The notes below the pieces were generated by a model that worked only from the letters and a program-made list of their open reading frames with translations, did no database searches and was not told where the DNA came from. A DNA stretch of 64,000 nt from Thioclava sediminum (lineage in GTDB: Bacteria > Pseudomonadota > Alphaproteobacteria > Rhodobacterales > Rhodobacteraceae). Of this stretch, positions 51,027 through 61,973 are shown piece by piece (positions within the stretch are counted from its first letter, which is position 1; each line of letters opens with the position of its first letter). Made by a program: the position numbers and the translations under genes. The DNA is taken from assembly GCF_002020355.1 (NCBI RefSeq), contig NZ_MPZV01000005.1, forward strand, positions 186,001-250,000, in the 5' to 3' direction.

Positions 51027-53801
51027 TCAGCCCTCCAGAGCCCTGTCCACGATGGCGGCCGTCTCGGTCGTGACCTCGTTCAGACGCGCCGCCAGAGCAT
51101 CGAGATCATCCAGCCCCGTCTCGCGCAACAGGAAAGCGCGACCGCCCTCTCCGATCGCCGCCATATCCAGACGTTTTTCGTTCAGCAAGCGCCCGCCTGC
51201 CTGCAGTCGCCAAAGGAAGCGATAGGCGGTGGCGAGCTGCTCGCCCTCCTCGCGCGTCACGAACCCGCCACGCGGTCCTGCGCGTAGCTGCGCCTCGACC
51301 TTGCGCGCCGGAACGCCTGCACGAAGCGCGAAGCTTTGCGCCAGAAGCTCGATATCCTGCAGCCGGCCGGGGCCGACCTTCGCCTCCCAATCGCCATCGG
51401 GGGCCTTGGCCGCGAAGATCCGGGTGCGCATTTGCGCCAGCTCGTGGAGCACCGCGTCTCCGCCGCCTTTCGCCTCCAGAACCTTCAGGCGGATCGCCTC
51501 GACCCGGTCGGCCAGATCGGCACATCCCGCGACGGGCCGCGCCCGGGTCAGCGCCAGATGCTCCCAGGTCCAGGCCTCTTCCATCTGGTAGCTCTCGAAG
51601 CTTTGCACGGAGGTCGCGACGGGCCCTTGTCGCCCCGAAGGCCGCAACCGCATATCGACCTCGTAAAGCATCCCCTCCGGCATCGGCGCGCTGAGCGCGG
51701 TGATCAGGGCCTGCGTGAGCTTCGCGTAGTAAGCCCTTGAGGCGATGGGCTTCTTGCCTTCGGAAAACTCCTGCCCGTCCGCATCGTAGATCACGATCAG
51801 ATCGAGATCGGACTGCGCGTTCAGGCGCTCTGCGCCGAGGCTGCCCATTCCCAGAACCACCGCGCCCTTGCCGGGGCACGGCCCGTAGCGGCGCGCGAAT
51901 TCGCCCTGCACGATCGGCCAGAGCGCGCCGAGAACCGCGCCCGCCACATCGGCATATTGGCCCGCGGCCTCTGACGCATCAACGAGGCCGCGCAGATGAT
52001 GCACGCCGACGCGGAACTTCCATTCCTTGGCCCAACGCCGCGCCGCGATCAACGCGGCCTCGTAGTCGCCCGCCCGCTCCAGCAGCCGCGCAAGATCGGC
52101 CTCAAGGGCTGGCTTGCCCGGCCATGGCGCGAAGAACGAGCCACCCAGAACCGCGTCCAGCACCCCGGCATTGCGCGACAGGTAGCTCGCCAGCCCCGGC
52201 GCCGTAGCGCAGATATCGACGATCAGATCGACGAGTTGCGGATTGGCCTCGAAGAGAGAGAACAACTGCACCCCGGCGGGCAGCCCCTTGAGGAAGCCGT
52301 CGAACTGCGTCAGCGCCTCCTCCATATTCGCCGCGCGGCGCATCCGGTCGAGAAGTTCCGGCTCCAGCCGCTTGAAGATCGCGCGCGCCCGTTCGGATCG
52401 CAGCGCCGGATAGCCCGTCCAGCCCTCGACGATCTCGCGCGCGGCTTCGCTCAGGTCGGGGCGCTCGGCGGCGGCATCGGGGGCGAAGAAATCATTCGTC
52501 AGCCCTTCGACCCGCTCCAGCCGGTCGCGCAGCCGGTCGCGCCAGCGCGCCACGTCCCCCTCGCCCATCATCGCGGCGATCCGCGCGAGCCCCTCTTCGT
52601 TGCCGGGCAGAATCTGGGTCTGGGCGTCGCCCACCATCTGCAGACGGTGCTCGATCTCGCGATGCTCGCGGTAGTGATCGATCAACTCCTCCGCCACATC
52701 CTCGGGCACCCAAGTCTTCGCCGCGAGCGCGCGCAGCCCGCCCACGGTGGTCCGGTCGCGTAGGCTCTCGTCGCGCCCGCCTGCGATCAATTGCCGGGTC
52801 TGGGTGAAGAACTCGATCTCGCGGATGCCGCCCTGGCCGAGCTTGATATTGTGACCCGCCACTTCGATCGGGCCATGCAGCCCCTTATGCTCGCGGATGC
52901 GCAGGCGCATGTCGTGGGCGTCCTGAATCGCCGCGAAATCGAGGTGCTTGCGCCAGACGAAAGGCCGCAGCCGTTCGAGGAATTGCTCGCCCGCGGCGAT
53001 ATCTCCTGCACAGGGACGCGCCTTGATATAGGCCGCGCGCTCCCATGTCCGGCCCTCGGCCTCGTAATAAAGCTCGGCCGCGCCCATTGAGATACAGACC
53101 GGCGTGACGGCGGCATCGGGGCGCAGCCGCAGATCGGTGCGGAACACATAGCCCTCGGCGGTGCGGTCGTTGAGCATCGCCGCCATCTTGCGCGTGGCCC
53201 GGATCAGCGCGCTGCGCGCCTCCATCGCATCGTCTGGATCGTAGCGGCTTTCATCGAAGAGGCAGATCAGGTCGATATCGGAGGAGTAGTTCAGCTCCCG
53301 CGCGCCCATCTTGCCCATCGCGAGCGCGACCATCCCGGCGGCACTATCTATATCATCGTTGGTCGCCCCGGGGATTTTGCCGCGGCGGATTTCCTCGGCC
53401 ACCAGCCGCTTCATCGCCAGATCGACCGCAATATCGGCAAGCCGGGTCAAGGCGCCGGTCACTTCTTCGAGACACCAGACACCGCCCAGATCGGCAAGCC
53501 CGGCCAACAACGCGACGCGACGCTTCGCCCGACGCAGCTCTGACGGCAGATCGGCGAGGCTGACGGGTGTGATCCGCGCGAACTCTTCGGCCAGTGCGGC
53601 TTCGGGATTGCCCGAAATCGCGGGACGCAGCCACTCGGCCTCTTTCTCCATCAGGCCCTTGAGATAAGGGCTGCACCCTGCCGTCCCCCCGAGCAACTCG
53701 CGCAACTCCGGCGCGAGATCGGAGAACAGCTCTTCGGCTTCGGCGGCGCGGTCGCGCTCGAAAGGCAGGGGAGAACGGGTGAGACGCGAGGCAAACGGCA
53801 T
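51027..53801 (-). CDS. glnE: Bifunctional glutamine synthetase adenylyltransferase/deadenylase
   Basis: About 924 residues from the ATG at 53801 (MPFASRLTR). GlnE controls glutamine synthetase by adding or removing AMP in response to nitrogen via PII. Both nucleotidyltransferase domains show the paired Asp motif, SSDIDLICLFD near residue 178 and QSDLDLIVIYDAD near 685, with the deadenylase motif region LRLRPDAAVTP and, in the second domain, MRLRPSGRQGP. An in-frame start at 53879 is possible but the added basic residues are atypical. Confidence 0.96.
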   Translation of the reverse strand: MPFASRLTRSPLPFERDRAAEAEELFSDLAPELRELLGGTAGCSPYLKGLMEKEAEWLRPAISGNPEAALAEEFARITPVSLADLPSELRRAKRRVALLAGLADLGGVWCLEEVTGALTRLADIAVDLAMKRLVAEEIRRGKIPGATNDDIDSAAGMVALAMGKMGARELNYSSDIDLICLFDESRYDPDDAMEARSALIRATRKMAAMLNDRTAEGYVFRTDLRLRPDAAVTPVCISMGAAELYYEAEGRTWERAAYIKARPCAGDIAAGEQFLERLRPFVWRKHLDFAAIQDAHDMRLRIREHKGLHGPIEVAGHNIKLGQGGIREIEFFTQTRQLIAGGRDESLRDRTTVGGLRALAAKTWVPEDVAEELIDHYREHREIEHRLQMVGDAQTQILPGNEEGLARIAAMMGEGDVARWRDRLRDRLERVEGLTNDFFAPDAAAERPDLSEAAREIVEGWTGYPALRSERARAIFKRLEPELLDRMRRAANMEEALTQFDGFLKGLPAGVQLFSLFEANPQLVDLIVDICATAPGLASYLSRNAGVLDAVLGGSFFAPWPGKPALEADLARLLERAGDYEAALIAARRWAKEWKFRVGVHHLRGLVDASEAAGQYADVAGAVLGALWPIVQGEFARRYGPCPGKGAVVLGMGSLGAERLNAQSDLDLIVIYDADGQEFSEGKKPIASRAYYAKLTQALITALSAPMPEGMLYEVDMRLRPSGRQGPVATSVQSFESYQMEEAWTWEHLALTRARPVAGCADLADRVEAIRLKVLEAKGGGDAVLHELAQMRTRIFAAKAPDGDWEAKVGPGRLQDIELLAQSFALRAGVPARKVEAQLRAGPRGGFVTREEGEQLATAYRFLWRLQAGGRLLNEKRLDMAAIGEGGRAFLLRETGLDDLDALAARLNEVTTETAAIVDRALEG

Positions 53802-53922
53802 GGCGCCATGCTTACGCCGCCGAGCGAGCCGGTCAATGGGGATTGCTGTCGCGCGACATCTGGCCATAACTACACCCACCCGGCGTGCCAGCGCCCGACT
53901 TCAGATCCTCCGGAGCCTCGCC

Positions 53923-54390
53923 ATGAGCAAATCCCTCAAACGCGTCCGTGCCGCCCTCGAAGCCGCAGATGCGAAATTCGAGATCACCGAGCCGGGCGAG
54001 GCCCGCACCGCCGAGATGGCCGCAGAGGCGGTAGGCTGCGAGGTCGACCAGATTGCCAAATCTATCATCTTTCGCGGCGAAGACAGCGGCCATGTCGTGC
54101 TGTTCATCACCGCAGGCGGCAACCGGGTGAGCGCGGAGAAGGCAAACGCCGTCGCGGGCCAGCCCTTGGGCAAGGCCGATGCGGCGCTGATCCGGGCGGA
54201 GACGGGCTTCGCGATCGGTGGCGTCGCGCCCCTTGGCCATGTCGGCCCGGTGACGGCCTTCCTCGATCCGCGGCTGTTAGATTTCGACACCGTTTGGGCT
54301 GCGGCAGGCACGCCACGCCATGTTTTCGCTATCGCCCCGGCCGATCTGGAGCGGATCAGCGGTGCGAAACAAGCCGATTTCACCGAATAA
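53923..54390 (+). CDS. YbaK/EbsC-family aminoacyl-tRNA deacylase
   Basis: 155 residues from the ATG at 53923 (GGAG seven bases upstream). The fold signature is intact: AKSIIFRGEDSG, GGNRVSAEKANAVAGQPL with the catalytic-site Lys, and AIGGVAPLGH. These proteins hydrolyse mischarged tRNAs such as Cys- or Ala-tRNA(Pro). It stands alone and is divergent from glnE. Confidence 0.92.
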   Translation: MSKSLKRVRAALEAADAKFEITEPGEARTAEMAAEAVGCEVDQIAKSIIFRGEDSGHVVLFITAGGNRVSAEKANAVAGQPLGKADAALIRAETGFAIGGVAPLGHVGPVTAFLDPRLLDFDTVWAAAGTPRHVFAIAPADLERISGAKQADFTE

Positions 54391-54421
54391 AACCACGCGA
54401 ATCCGGTGATTTGCGAGAAAA

Positions 54422-54498
54422 ATGTAAAAATCATTTACATACCCCCTTGCGAGAACCGCCCTGACTTCCGATCTTGGGTATGTGAAAGGAATTCACAT
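54422..54498. promoter_or_regulatory. Twin operator-like palindromes upstream of the DUF2852 gene
   Basis: ATGTAAA-N5-TTTACAT (54422-54440) and ATGTGAA-N5-TTCACAT (54480-54498) are two perfect inverted repeats with the same arm length and spacer, differing by one symmetric base pair. Their centres are 58 bases apart. The second ends on an ATG that could start translation at 54497. N5 spacing excludes the usual CRP/FNR sites. The regulator is unknown. Confidence 0.65.
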
Positions 54499-54517
54499 GC
54501 TCAACCCGGAGGTTCAA

Positions 54518-54973
54518 ATGTCCGCCTATTCCACCAACTCCATGCCCGTCGCGGTTGGTAACTGGTTTACCCGCGCCGTTAACTGGATGGATGGGAACGG
54601 CCCCGGCGCCTGGATCGCGCTGATGGTGGCCGGTTTCATTTTCGCAGGCCCCCTCGGCCTCGTCATTCTCGCTTTCATCCTGTTCACCGGCCGCTTCGGG
54701 CGTCGCTGGCGCACGGGTCAGGCGGTTCAAAAACGCAGCTTCGGTTGCTCCGGCGTCGGAGGCGTCCATGTCTCGCGTTCGACCGGCAACGCGGCGTTCG
54801 ACGCCTACAAGGCCGACACGCTCGACCGACTGCAGCGCGAACAGCAGGAATTCGAAGAGTTCCTCGGTCGTCTGCGCGAAGCCCGCGACAAGGCAGAGTT
54901 CGACCAGTACATGGAAGAGCGCGCCAAGGAAGCGGCTCAGTCGGAGGACACCTCCGAGGACGCGAAAGCCTAA
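54518..54973 (+). CDS. DUF2852 family membrane protein
   Basis: 151 residues from the ATG at 54518 with GGAGG six bases before it; an alternative ATG at 54497 also has an upstream AAAGGA and lies in an operator-like palindrome. One strong membrane helix (ALMVAGFIFAGPLGLVILAFILF) is followed by a basic loop and a charged helix (ADTLDRLQREQQEFEEFLGRL), the layout of DUF2852. Function unknown. Followed by a good terminator, so it is a single-gene unit. Confidence 0.85.
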   Translation: MSAYSTNSMPVAVGNWFTRAVNWMDGNGPGAWIALMVAGFIFAGPLGLVILAFILFTGRFGRRWRTGQAVQKRSFGCSGVGGVHVSRSTGNAAFDAYKADTLDRLQREQQEFEEFLGRLREARDKAEFDQYMEERAKEAAQSEDTSEDAKA

Positions 54974-55002
54974 CCATATAGACAGGTCGCAATGCGATTT
55001 CG

Positions 55003-55034
55003 GCGCCCCGGTTGACGTAACCGGGGCGCTTTCT
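55003..55034 (+). terminator. Terminator after the DUF2852 gene
   Basis: GCGCCCCGGTT and AACCGGGGCGC form a perfect 11-bp stem with loop GACGT, followed by TTTCT, 30 bases after the stop codon. Confidence 0.85.
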
Positions 55035-55112
55035 ATGTCATCAACATGAAACACTTGGCGGGTGCGCGCTCCTTTGCTAGCCTGCCGCGACCCCTCCCCG
55101 ACGAGGCTACTA

Positions 55113-55943
55113 ATGCGCCATTCGCTTCCGCTTGCACCGCAGTTCTACGTAACCGCGCCGCAGCCCTGCCCCTATCTGGACGGCAGGTCGGAGCGGAAAT
55201 TGTTCACCGCACTGCAGGGGGAGTCGGCCGAGAAGCTGAACAATGCGCTGTCGCGGCAAGGCTTCCGGCGCTCGCAGAATGTGCTCTATCGGCCCTCCTG
55301 CGCAGATTGCACCGCCTGCCTGTCGGCCCGCATCCGGGTCGCCGATTTCAAACTGTCGAAATCGCAGCGCCGGGTTCTGAAGAAGAACGGCGACCTTAAG
55401 CGTACCGCGACTTCGCCCTGGGCGACGGAAGAGCAATTCGCACTGTTCCGCCGCTATCTCGATGCGCGCCACGCCGATGGCGGCATGGCTGACATGGACA
55501 TCTTCGAATTCGCCGCGATGATCGAGGAGACGCCCGTGAAGTCGCGCGTGATCGAATATCGCGAGACCGCCGCCACGCCAGACAGCATGCGCGCCCTGAT
55601 CGCGACCTGCCTGACCGATGTGCTCGATGACGGGCTGTCGATGGTCTATTCCTTCTACGAGCCCGAGCGGATCCGCGACTCCCTCGGCACCTACCTGATC
55701 CTCGACCATGTCGAGATCGCGCAACGCGTGGGCCTGCCCTACGTCTATCTGGGCTATTGGGTGCCCGGCTCGCCGAAGATGAACTACAAAGCGAACTTCT
55801 CCGCTCTCGAGATCTACAAGGGCGGGCAATGGACCGACCTCGGCGATCCGGCCACGCACGAGACCGAGACTCATCCGCTTTCCGTGCCGCCCATCGCGGA
55901 ACAGGTCGCCCGGATTCAACTCCCCGACACACGCAATAGTTGA
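55113..55943 (+). CDS. bpt: Aspartate/glutamate leucyl- or arginyl-tRNA-protein transferase (Bpt/ATE family)
   Basis: 276 residues from the ATG at 55113; an in-frame start at 55062 adds 17 atypical residues. It marks proteins with N-terminal Asp or Glu by adding an amino acid from tRNA, feeding the ClpS/ClpAP N-end rule. The N-terminal domain has [15 protein letters not shown] and the Cys-rich [13 protein letters not shown]. The C-terminal GNAT-like part holds [10 protein letters not shown] and [18 protein letters not shown]. Bacterial family members mostly transfer leucine. Confidence 0.92.
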   Translation: MRHSLPLAPQFYVTAPQPCPYLDGRSERKLFTALQGESAEKLNNALSRQGFRRSQNVLYRPSCADCTACLSARIRVADFKLSKSQRRVLKKNGDLKRTATSPWATEEQFALFRRYLDARHADGGMADMDIFEFAAMIEETPVKSRVIEYRETAATPDSMRALIATCLTDVLDDGLSMVYSFYEPERIRDSLGTYLILDHVEIAQRVGLPYVYLGYWVPGSPKMNYKANFSALEIYKGGQWTDLGDPATHETETHPLSVPPIAEQVARIQLPDTRNS

Positions 55944-56177
55944 GCAACACCCAGCTACGGACGTCACTCTCGCAGGCAATTGCTCAACCGTTCGGCAGAC
56001 ACCATCTGTCAACTCATTTTTTCAAAACTATTCCGTGACTTCCGACGATTACGGGCCCGTGAACTCTGGACACTCCCGGCCCGTGGTGAAACGGTCCCGA
56101 CAGACCCGCCGCGGAGGACACGAGGCGGGCGGCGAGGACCGGCCTCGCACAACGGAGCAATAATGGGAGGATCCTAA

Positions 56178-57275
<1,098 letters not shown>

Positions 57276-57306
57276 GCCGCCCAAACTGGTCAAGCCAGAT
57301 AACCGA

Positions 57307-57338
57307 AGCCCCGGCGCCCTGCGCGTCGGGGCTTTTTC
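57307..57338 (+). terminator. Terminator between the two TRAP binding-protein genes
   Basis: AGCCCCG and CGGGGCT form a stem with a 13-base GC-rich loop, followed by TTTTTCT, 31 bases after the first stop codon. The second gene is therefore transcribed separately. Confidence 0.8.
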
Positions 57339-57432
57339 TATGCCCTGACGACCGAAGATACCCAACGGATATTCTGCGCCTGCATTGCCACACTGCAGCA
57401 AGCTTTCGAAACTGTGACCATATGCGACATAA

Positions 57433-58680
<1,248 letters not shown>

Positions 58681-58702
58681 GCTGCGTCTCGTATGAATTG
58701 AG

Positions 58703-58735
58703 AAGGCCCCGGGGTTCGCGCCCCGGGGCCTTTTC
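58703..58735 (+). terminator. Terminator after the second TRAP binding-protein gene
   Basis: AAGGCCCCGGGG and CCCCGGGGCCTT form a perfect 12-bp stem with a 6-base loop and run into TTTTCTCTT, 22 bases after the stop. Confidence 0.88.
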
Positions 58736-58755
58736 TCTTGGTCTGGTCACAAAAC

Positions 58756-58923
58756 TCACTTCGTCGTGGCCGCGCCAACCGTGGCACCGGCCACCGCACC
58801 AACCGGACCTGCAACCACGAGGCCGCCGACACCGCCGGTGGCTGCACGTTCGGTCGCGTTGTCACCACATGCCGCGAGCGAAACCAGCAGGCCGCCCGCC
58901 ATCAAGATCGTCGCAATTCGCAT
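58756..58923 (-). CDS. Tiny lipoprotein with glycine-zipper tail, copy 1
   Basis: 55 residues. Start ATG at 58923 with AAGGA about eight bases upstream. MRIATILMAGGLLVSLAAC is a complete lipoprotein signal with lipobox LAAC. After DNATE comes RAATGGVGGLVVAGPVGAV, a glycine-zipper-like hydrophobic segment, then a short TTK end. A paralogue of the next gene. Not identified with a named family. The signal, ribosome site and duplicate make it a convincing gene despite its size. Confidence 0.8.
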   Translation of the reverse strand: MRIATILMAGGLLVSLAACGDNATERAATGGVGGLVVAGPVGAVAGATVGAATTK

Positions 58924-59022
58924 CTTCTCGTCCTTTCGATAGCAGCCGCAATGCGCGGCTTCCTCAAGGACAAGACGCCGAAACGCCCGCTGCGGTTCCC
59001 AAGTACCGCGAATAGCTGGTCG

Positions 59023-59193
59023 TCAATTCTTGCGGGTCACTACGCCGAGCCCGGCTCCGACAACCGCTCCGACAGGTCCCGCCACCACGAGACCGGCCAC
59101 GCCGCCCGTCGCCGCGCGCTGCTCCTTGGTCTCGCCGCAGCCCGCCAGCGCAAGCAACGAAACCCCGACAATAACGAAAAGAGGATACCGCAT
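59023..59193 (-). CDS. Tiny lipoprotein with glycine-zipper tail, copy 2
   Basis: 56 residues, MRYPLFVIVGVSLLALAGC with lipobox LAGC, then ETKEQ and RAATGGVAGLVVAGPVGAV, differing from copy 1 by one residue in that block, ending VTRKN. GGCGAGGG precedes the ATG. It lies between copy 1 and the end of the TRAP permease operon; a terminator at 59219 separates it from the latter. Probably envelope-located; function unknown. Confidence 0.8.
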   Translation of the reverse strand: MRYPLFVIVGVSLLALAGCGETKEQRAATGGVAGLVVAGPVGAVVGAGLGVVTRKN

Positions 59194-59218
59194 CCCTCGC
59201 CCTCCACTCTCTCTCTAT

Positions 59219-59249
59219 AAAAAAGGGGCGGCCCCTGAAGGCCGCCCCG
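59219..59249 (-). terminator. Terminator after the TRAP permease operon
   Basis: On the minus strand GGGGCGGCC and GGCCGCCCC form a 9-bp stem around a 6-base loop, followed by TTTTTTATAG, just after the large-permease stop codon at 59270. Confidence 0.88.
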
Positions 59250-59269
59250 ATCTTTCATTTTCCGGTCGT

Positions 59270-61027
59270 TCAGTTGCTGCCCGGTGTGGGAAGCGGAGGC
59301 AGCCCGCCCGGAGCCGCGCTTCCCGAGCTCGAGCCCGACCCGCCAGAGGTCGAGCCCCCCAGAGGCGCCAGCGACGGCAGGCCACCGAGGCCGCCCCCAT
59401 CGCCCATGCCCGGCATCTGCGGCAGCTTGATCTCGACATCCTTCAGATCCACCTGCGGCCCCTTGTAGTGCATCACCATGGCCGGGAAGGCGATCACGAT
59501 GGCAATCATCGCAACCTGGATGAACACGAAGGGAATGGCGCCCCAGTAGATCTGCGAGGTCTTCACCGGCTCCATCTTCTTGCCGGTGACCTTGTCGATA
59601 TAGGGCACCTTGGCCGCGACCGAGCGCAGGTAGAACAACGCGAAGCCGAATGGCGGGTGCATGAACGAGGTCTGCATGTTCACGCCCAGGATCACCCCGA
59701 ACCAGATCAGGTCGATCCCCAGCGCCTGCGCGGCAGGCGCCAGAAGCGGCACGATGATGAAGGCCAGCTCGAAGAAATCGAGGAAGAAGGCGAGGAAGAA
59801 CACCAGGAACGACACCACGATCAGGAAGCCCAATTGGCCACCCGGAAGCGAGGTCAGCAGATGCTCGACCCAGACCTGCCCGTTCACCCCGTAGAAGGTG
59901 AGCGAGAAGACCCGCGCGCCCAGCAGGATGAACAGCACGAAGGCCGACAGGCGCGTCGTCGCCGCCAGCGCGTCACGCACGACGGGGAAGGTCAGACGCT
60001 TCTTCACCGCCGACAGCACCAGCGCGCCGACCGCGCCCATTGCGCCGCCTTCGGTGGGCGTCGCGACGCCGAGGAAGATCGTGCCCAGCACGAGGAAGAT
60101 CAGCGCCAGCGGCGGGATCAGCACGATCACCACCTGCTGGGCCAGACGGCTCATCAGGTTGGTTTTCAGCGCCTTGTCCAGCAACGCCACGATATAGATC
60201 GCGATCACGGCCACACCGGCTGCGAGGATCTCGGAGTTGTTGACGCTCGACCCGCTCGCCTCGAAATACTTCTCGGCGAAGATGAAGATCGCGACGGCAC
60301 CGGCCAGCGCCACCAAAAGCGACATCACGCCAGAGCCCAGCGTGCGCGCCTCTTTCGGCAGAGCGGGCATCGACTTCGGCTTGATGATCGACATCACGAG
60401 CACATAGCCGAGGTAGATGCCGGTCAGCACCATACCGGGGATCAGCGCGCCCTTGTACATGTCGCCCACCGAAACGCCCAGCTGGTCAGCCAGAACGATC
60501 AGCACGAGCGACGGCGGGATGATCTGCGCCAGTGTCCCTGACGCCGCAATGACACCTGTGGCCACCTTCCGATCATAGCCATAGCGCAACATGATCGGCA
60601 GCGAGATCAGGCCCATCGCGATCACCGAGGCCGCAACGACGCCTGTGGTCGCCGCCAGAAGCGCGCCCACGATGATCACCGCATAGGCGAGACCGCCGCG
60701 CACCGGGCCGAACAGCTGACCGATCGTGTCGAGGAGATCTTCGGCCATGCCCGATTTTTCGAGCACGATGCCCATGAATGTGAAGAATGGAATCGCAAGT
60801 AAGGTCTCGTTCGACAAGACCCCGTAGAACCGTTGCGGCATCGCATTCAACAACGGCCAGTCAAGATTGATCGTCCCGCCGGAGTAACCCGACAGTTCAA
60901 CGCCGATGACGAAGAACAAAAGACCGTTGGCCGCAAGCGCGAAGGCCGCGGGATAGCCGATCAGCAGGAAGATGATCAGCGAGACGAACATGATCGGGGC
61001 CATGTTCTGAGCGATAAGCTCGAGCAT
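59270..61027 (-). CDS. TRAP transporter large permease (DctM type) with low-complexity tail
   Basis: 585 residues with about 13 membrane helices; most DctM proteins have 425-450. Core features include FTFMGIVLEKSGMAEDLLDT, the hairpin and binding-site region GALLAATTGVVAASVIAMG with the IAASGTLAQIIPPSLVL stretch, and the second hairpin FLGVATPTEGGAMGAVGALV. After the last helix a Gly/Ser/Pro-rich tail of about 50 residues follows (GLGGLPSLAPLGG.. ending PTPGSN). The insert near residues 225-310 with two extra helices accounts for the remaining size. Confidence 0.93.
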   Translation of the reverse strand: MLELIAQNMAPIMFVSLIIFLLIGYPAAFALAANGLLFFVIGVELSGYSGGTINLDWPLLNAMPQRFYGVLSNETLLAIPFFTFMGIVLEKSGMAEDLLDTIGQLFGPVRGGLAYAVIIVGALLAATTGVVAASVIAMGLISLPIMLRYGYDRKVATGVIAASGTLAQIIPPSLVLIVLADQLGVSVGDMYKGALIPGMVLTGIYLGYVLVMSIIKPKSMPALPKEARTLGSGVMSLLVALAGAVAIFIFAEKYFEASGSSVNNSEILAAGVAVIAIYIVALLDKALKTNLMSRLAQQVVIVLIPPLALIFLVLGTIFLGVATPTEGGAMGAVGALVLSAVKKRLTFPVVRDALAATTRLSAFVLFILLGARVFSLTFYGVNGQVWVEHLLTSLPGGQLGFLIVVSFLVFFLAFFLDFFELAFIIVPLLAPAAQALGIDLIWFGVILGVNMQTSFMHPPFGFALFYLRSVAAKVPYIDKVTGKKMEPVKTSQIYWGAIPFVFIQVAMIAIVIAFPAMVMHYKGPQVDLKDVEIKLPQMPGMGDGGGLGGLPSLAPLGGSTSGGSGSSSGSAAPGGLPPLPTPGSN

Positions 61028-61599
61028 TACAGACCCTCCTCTTCGGCGATGGGATCATGGCCGTGATGGCCCGCGCTGTCGGCATGGGGATCCTCGATCA
61101 ACCCACGCATCACGCCGATCTTCTTGATGATCTCGGACACGCCTTGGAAGAACAGCTGCCAGAAGCCGATCAGCAGCAGAAGCTTGGCCGGCCACAGGAT
61201 CAGACCGCCCGAGTTCGTCGACATCTCGCCCGAGCGGATCGAGATCATCACGAAGGGCGTCAGCTTGAACAGCATCAGCAGAACGAACGGCATCAGGAAG
61301 AAGATATGCCCGAGCAGATCGATCCAGTGCTGCACCTTCCGCGAGAACGCACCATAGATGATGTCGATGCGGATATGCTCGTTTTGCTTGAGCGTGTAAG
61401 CGGCAGCGCCCAGAAACGCCGCGCCGAAAAGATACCATTGCAGTTCCAGCCAAGCGTTCGACGACATGTCGAAGGCTTTGCGTACAATGGCGTTGGTCGC
61501 ACTCACGAGGACCGACACCAGAATAAGCCACGACACCGCCTTGCCGATGGTCTCGTTTATCCGGTCGATCGCGCGTGAAAGGGCCAGCAAAGCGCCCAT
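61027..61599 (-). CDS. TRAP transporter small permease (DctQ type)
   Basis: 190 residues with four membrane helices: AVSWLILVSVLVSATNAIV, WYLFGAAFLGAAAYTLK, IFFLMPFVLLMLFKLTPFV and LILWPAKLLLLIGFWQLFF. ELQWYLFGAAFLGAAAYTL is the family signature. The stop overlaps the large-permease start by one base (sharing base 61027). First gene of the permease operon; it would pair with the TakP-like binding proteins at 56178 and 57568. Confidence 0.93.
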   Translation of the reverse strand: MGALLALSRAIDRINETIGKAVSWLILVSVLVSATNAIVRKAFDMSSNAWLELQWYLFGAAFLGAAAYTLKQNEHIRIDIIYGAFSRKVQHWIDLLGHIFFLMPFVLLMLFKLTPFVMISIRSGEMSTNSGGLILWPAKLLLLIGFWQLFFQGVSEIIKKIGVMRGLIEDPHADSAGHHGHDPIAEEEGL

Positions 61600-61682
61600 C
61601 TCACTTCCTCCCTAAATTTGTCCCGAAAGCCTGCGCGAGGCTTTGCCCGTGATTGGCCGAGTGGGGGAGAAAGGTCAAGCAA

Positions 61683-61726
61683 TTAAGGCTCCATCTGGTC
61701 TGTTCACTTGACCAGATCGGCCTTAA
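61683..61726. promoter_or_regulatory. Nested inverted repeat upstream of the TRAP permease operon
   Basis: TTAAGGC, 3 bases, ATCTGGTC, 9 bases, GACCAGAT, 2 bases, GCCTTAA: a symmetrical 44-base structure lying 84 bases before the small-permease start. The inner TGGTC-N9-GACCA resembles the site at 57465 upstream of a TRAP binding protein, suggesting one regulator for both. Could be a GntR-type operator; not a terminator since no T-run follows. The rest of 61727-61900 shows no recognisable feature. Confidence 0.5.
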
Positions 61727-61914
61727 AGCCCCGCCTCTGAGCCCGATATCGCGACTGACCAAGCGTCAACGAGATCAATTCACCGCGACTGCCCCCGCGG
61801 CACCCGGCTCGGGAGCCCCTTCCGGTTTCTCAAAGTTGCGACTCGCAGGTCGCGGCGCGCAATAATCGGGAAGGAAATTCCGCCGCCCGCGACATTTTAT
61901 TCAGCGTTTGGGCA

Positions 61915-61943
61915 TTGACGCCCCCAACGCCCGATCCTAATGT
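61915..61943 (+). promoter_or_regulatory. ilv operon promoter
   Basis: TTGACG (61915-61920) and TAATGT (61938-61943) are separated by exactly 17 bases, close to the housekeeping consensus. Transcription would begin near 61950, about 25 bases before the leader-peptide start codon. Confidence 0.75.
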
Positions 61944-61973
61944 CCGCGCAAAGCAGTCCGAAAGGGATCCGCA

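Noticed and set aside
54480-54498. CRP/FNR-type site
   Set aside because: TGTGA and TCACA arms are present but spaced by 7 rather than 6 bases, and the sister palindrome at 54422 shows the real pattern has a 5-base spacer between 7-base arms.
55939-55988. 9-bp inverted repeat after bpt as a terminator
   Set aside because: The loop is 32 bases long and no T-run follows directly, so termination is not supported.
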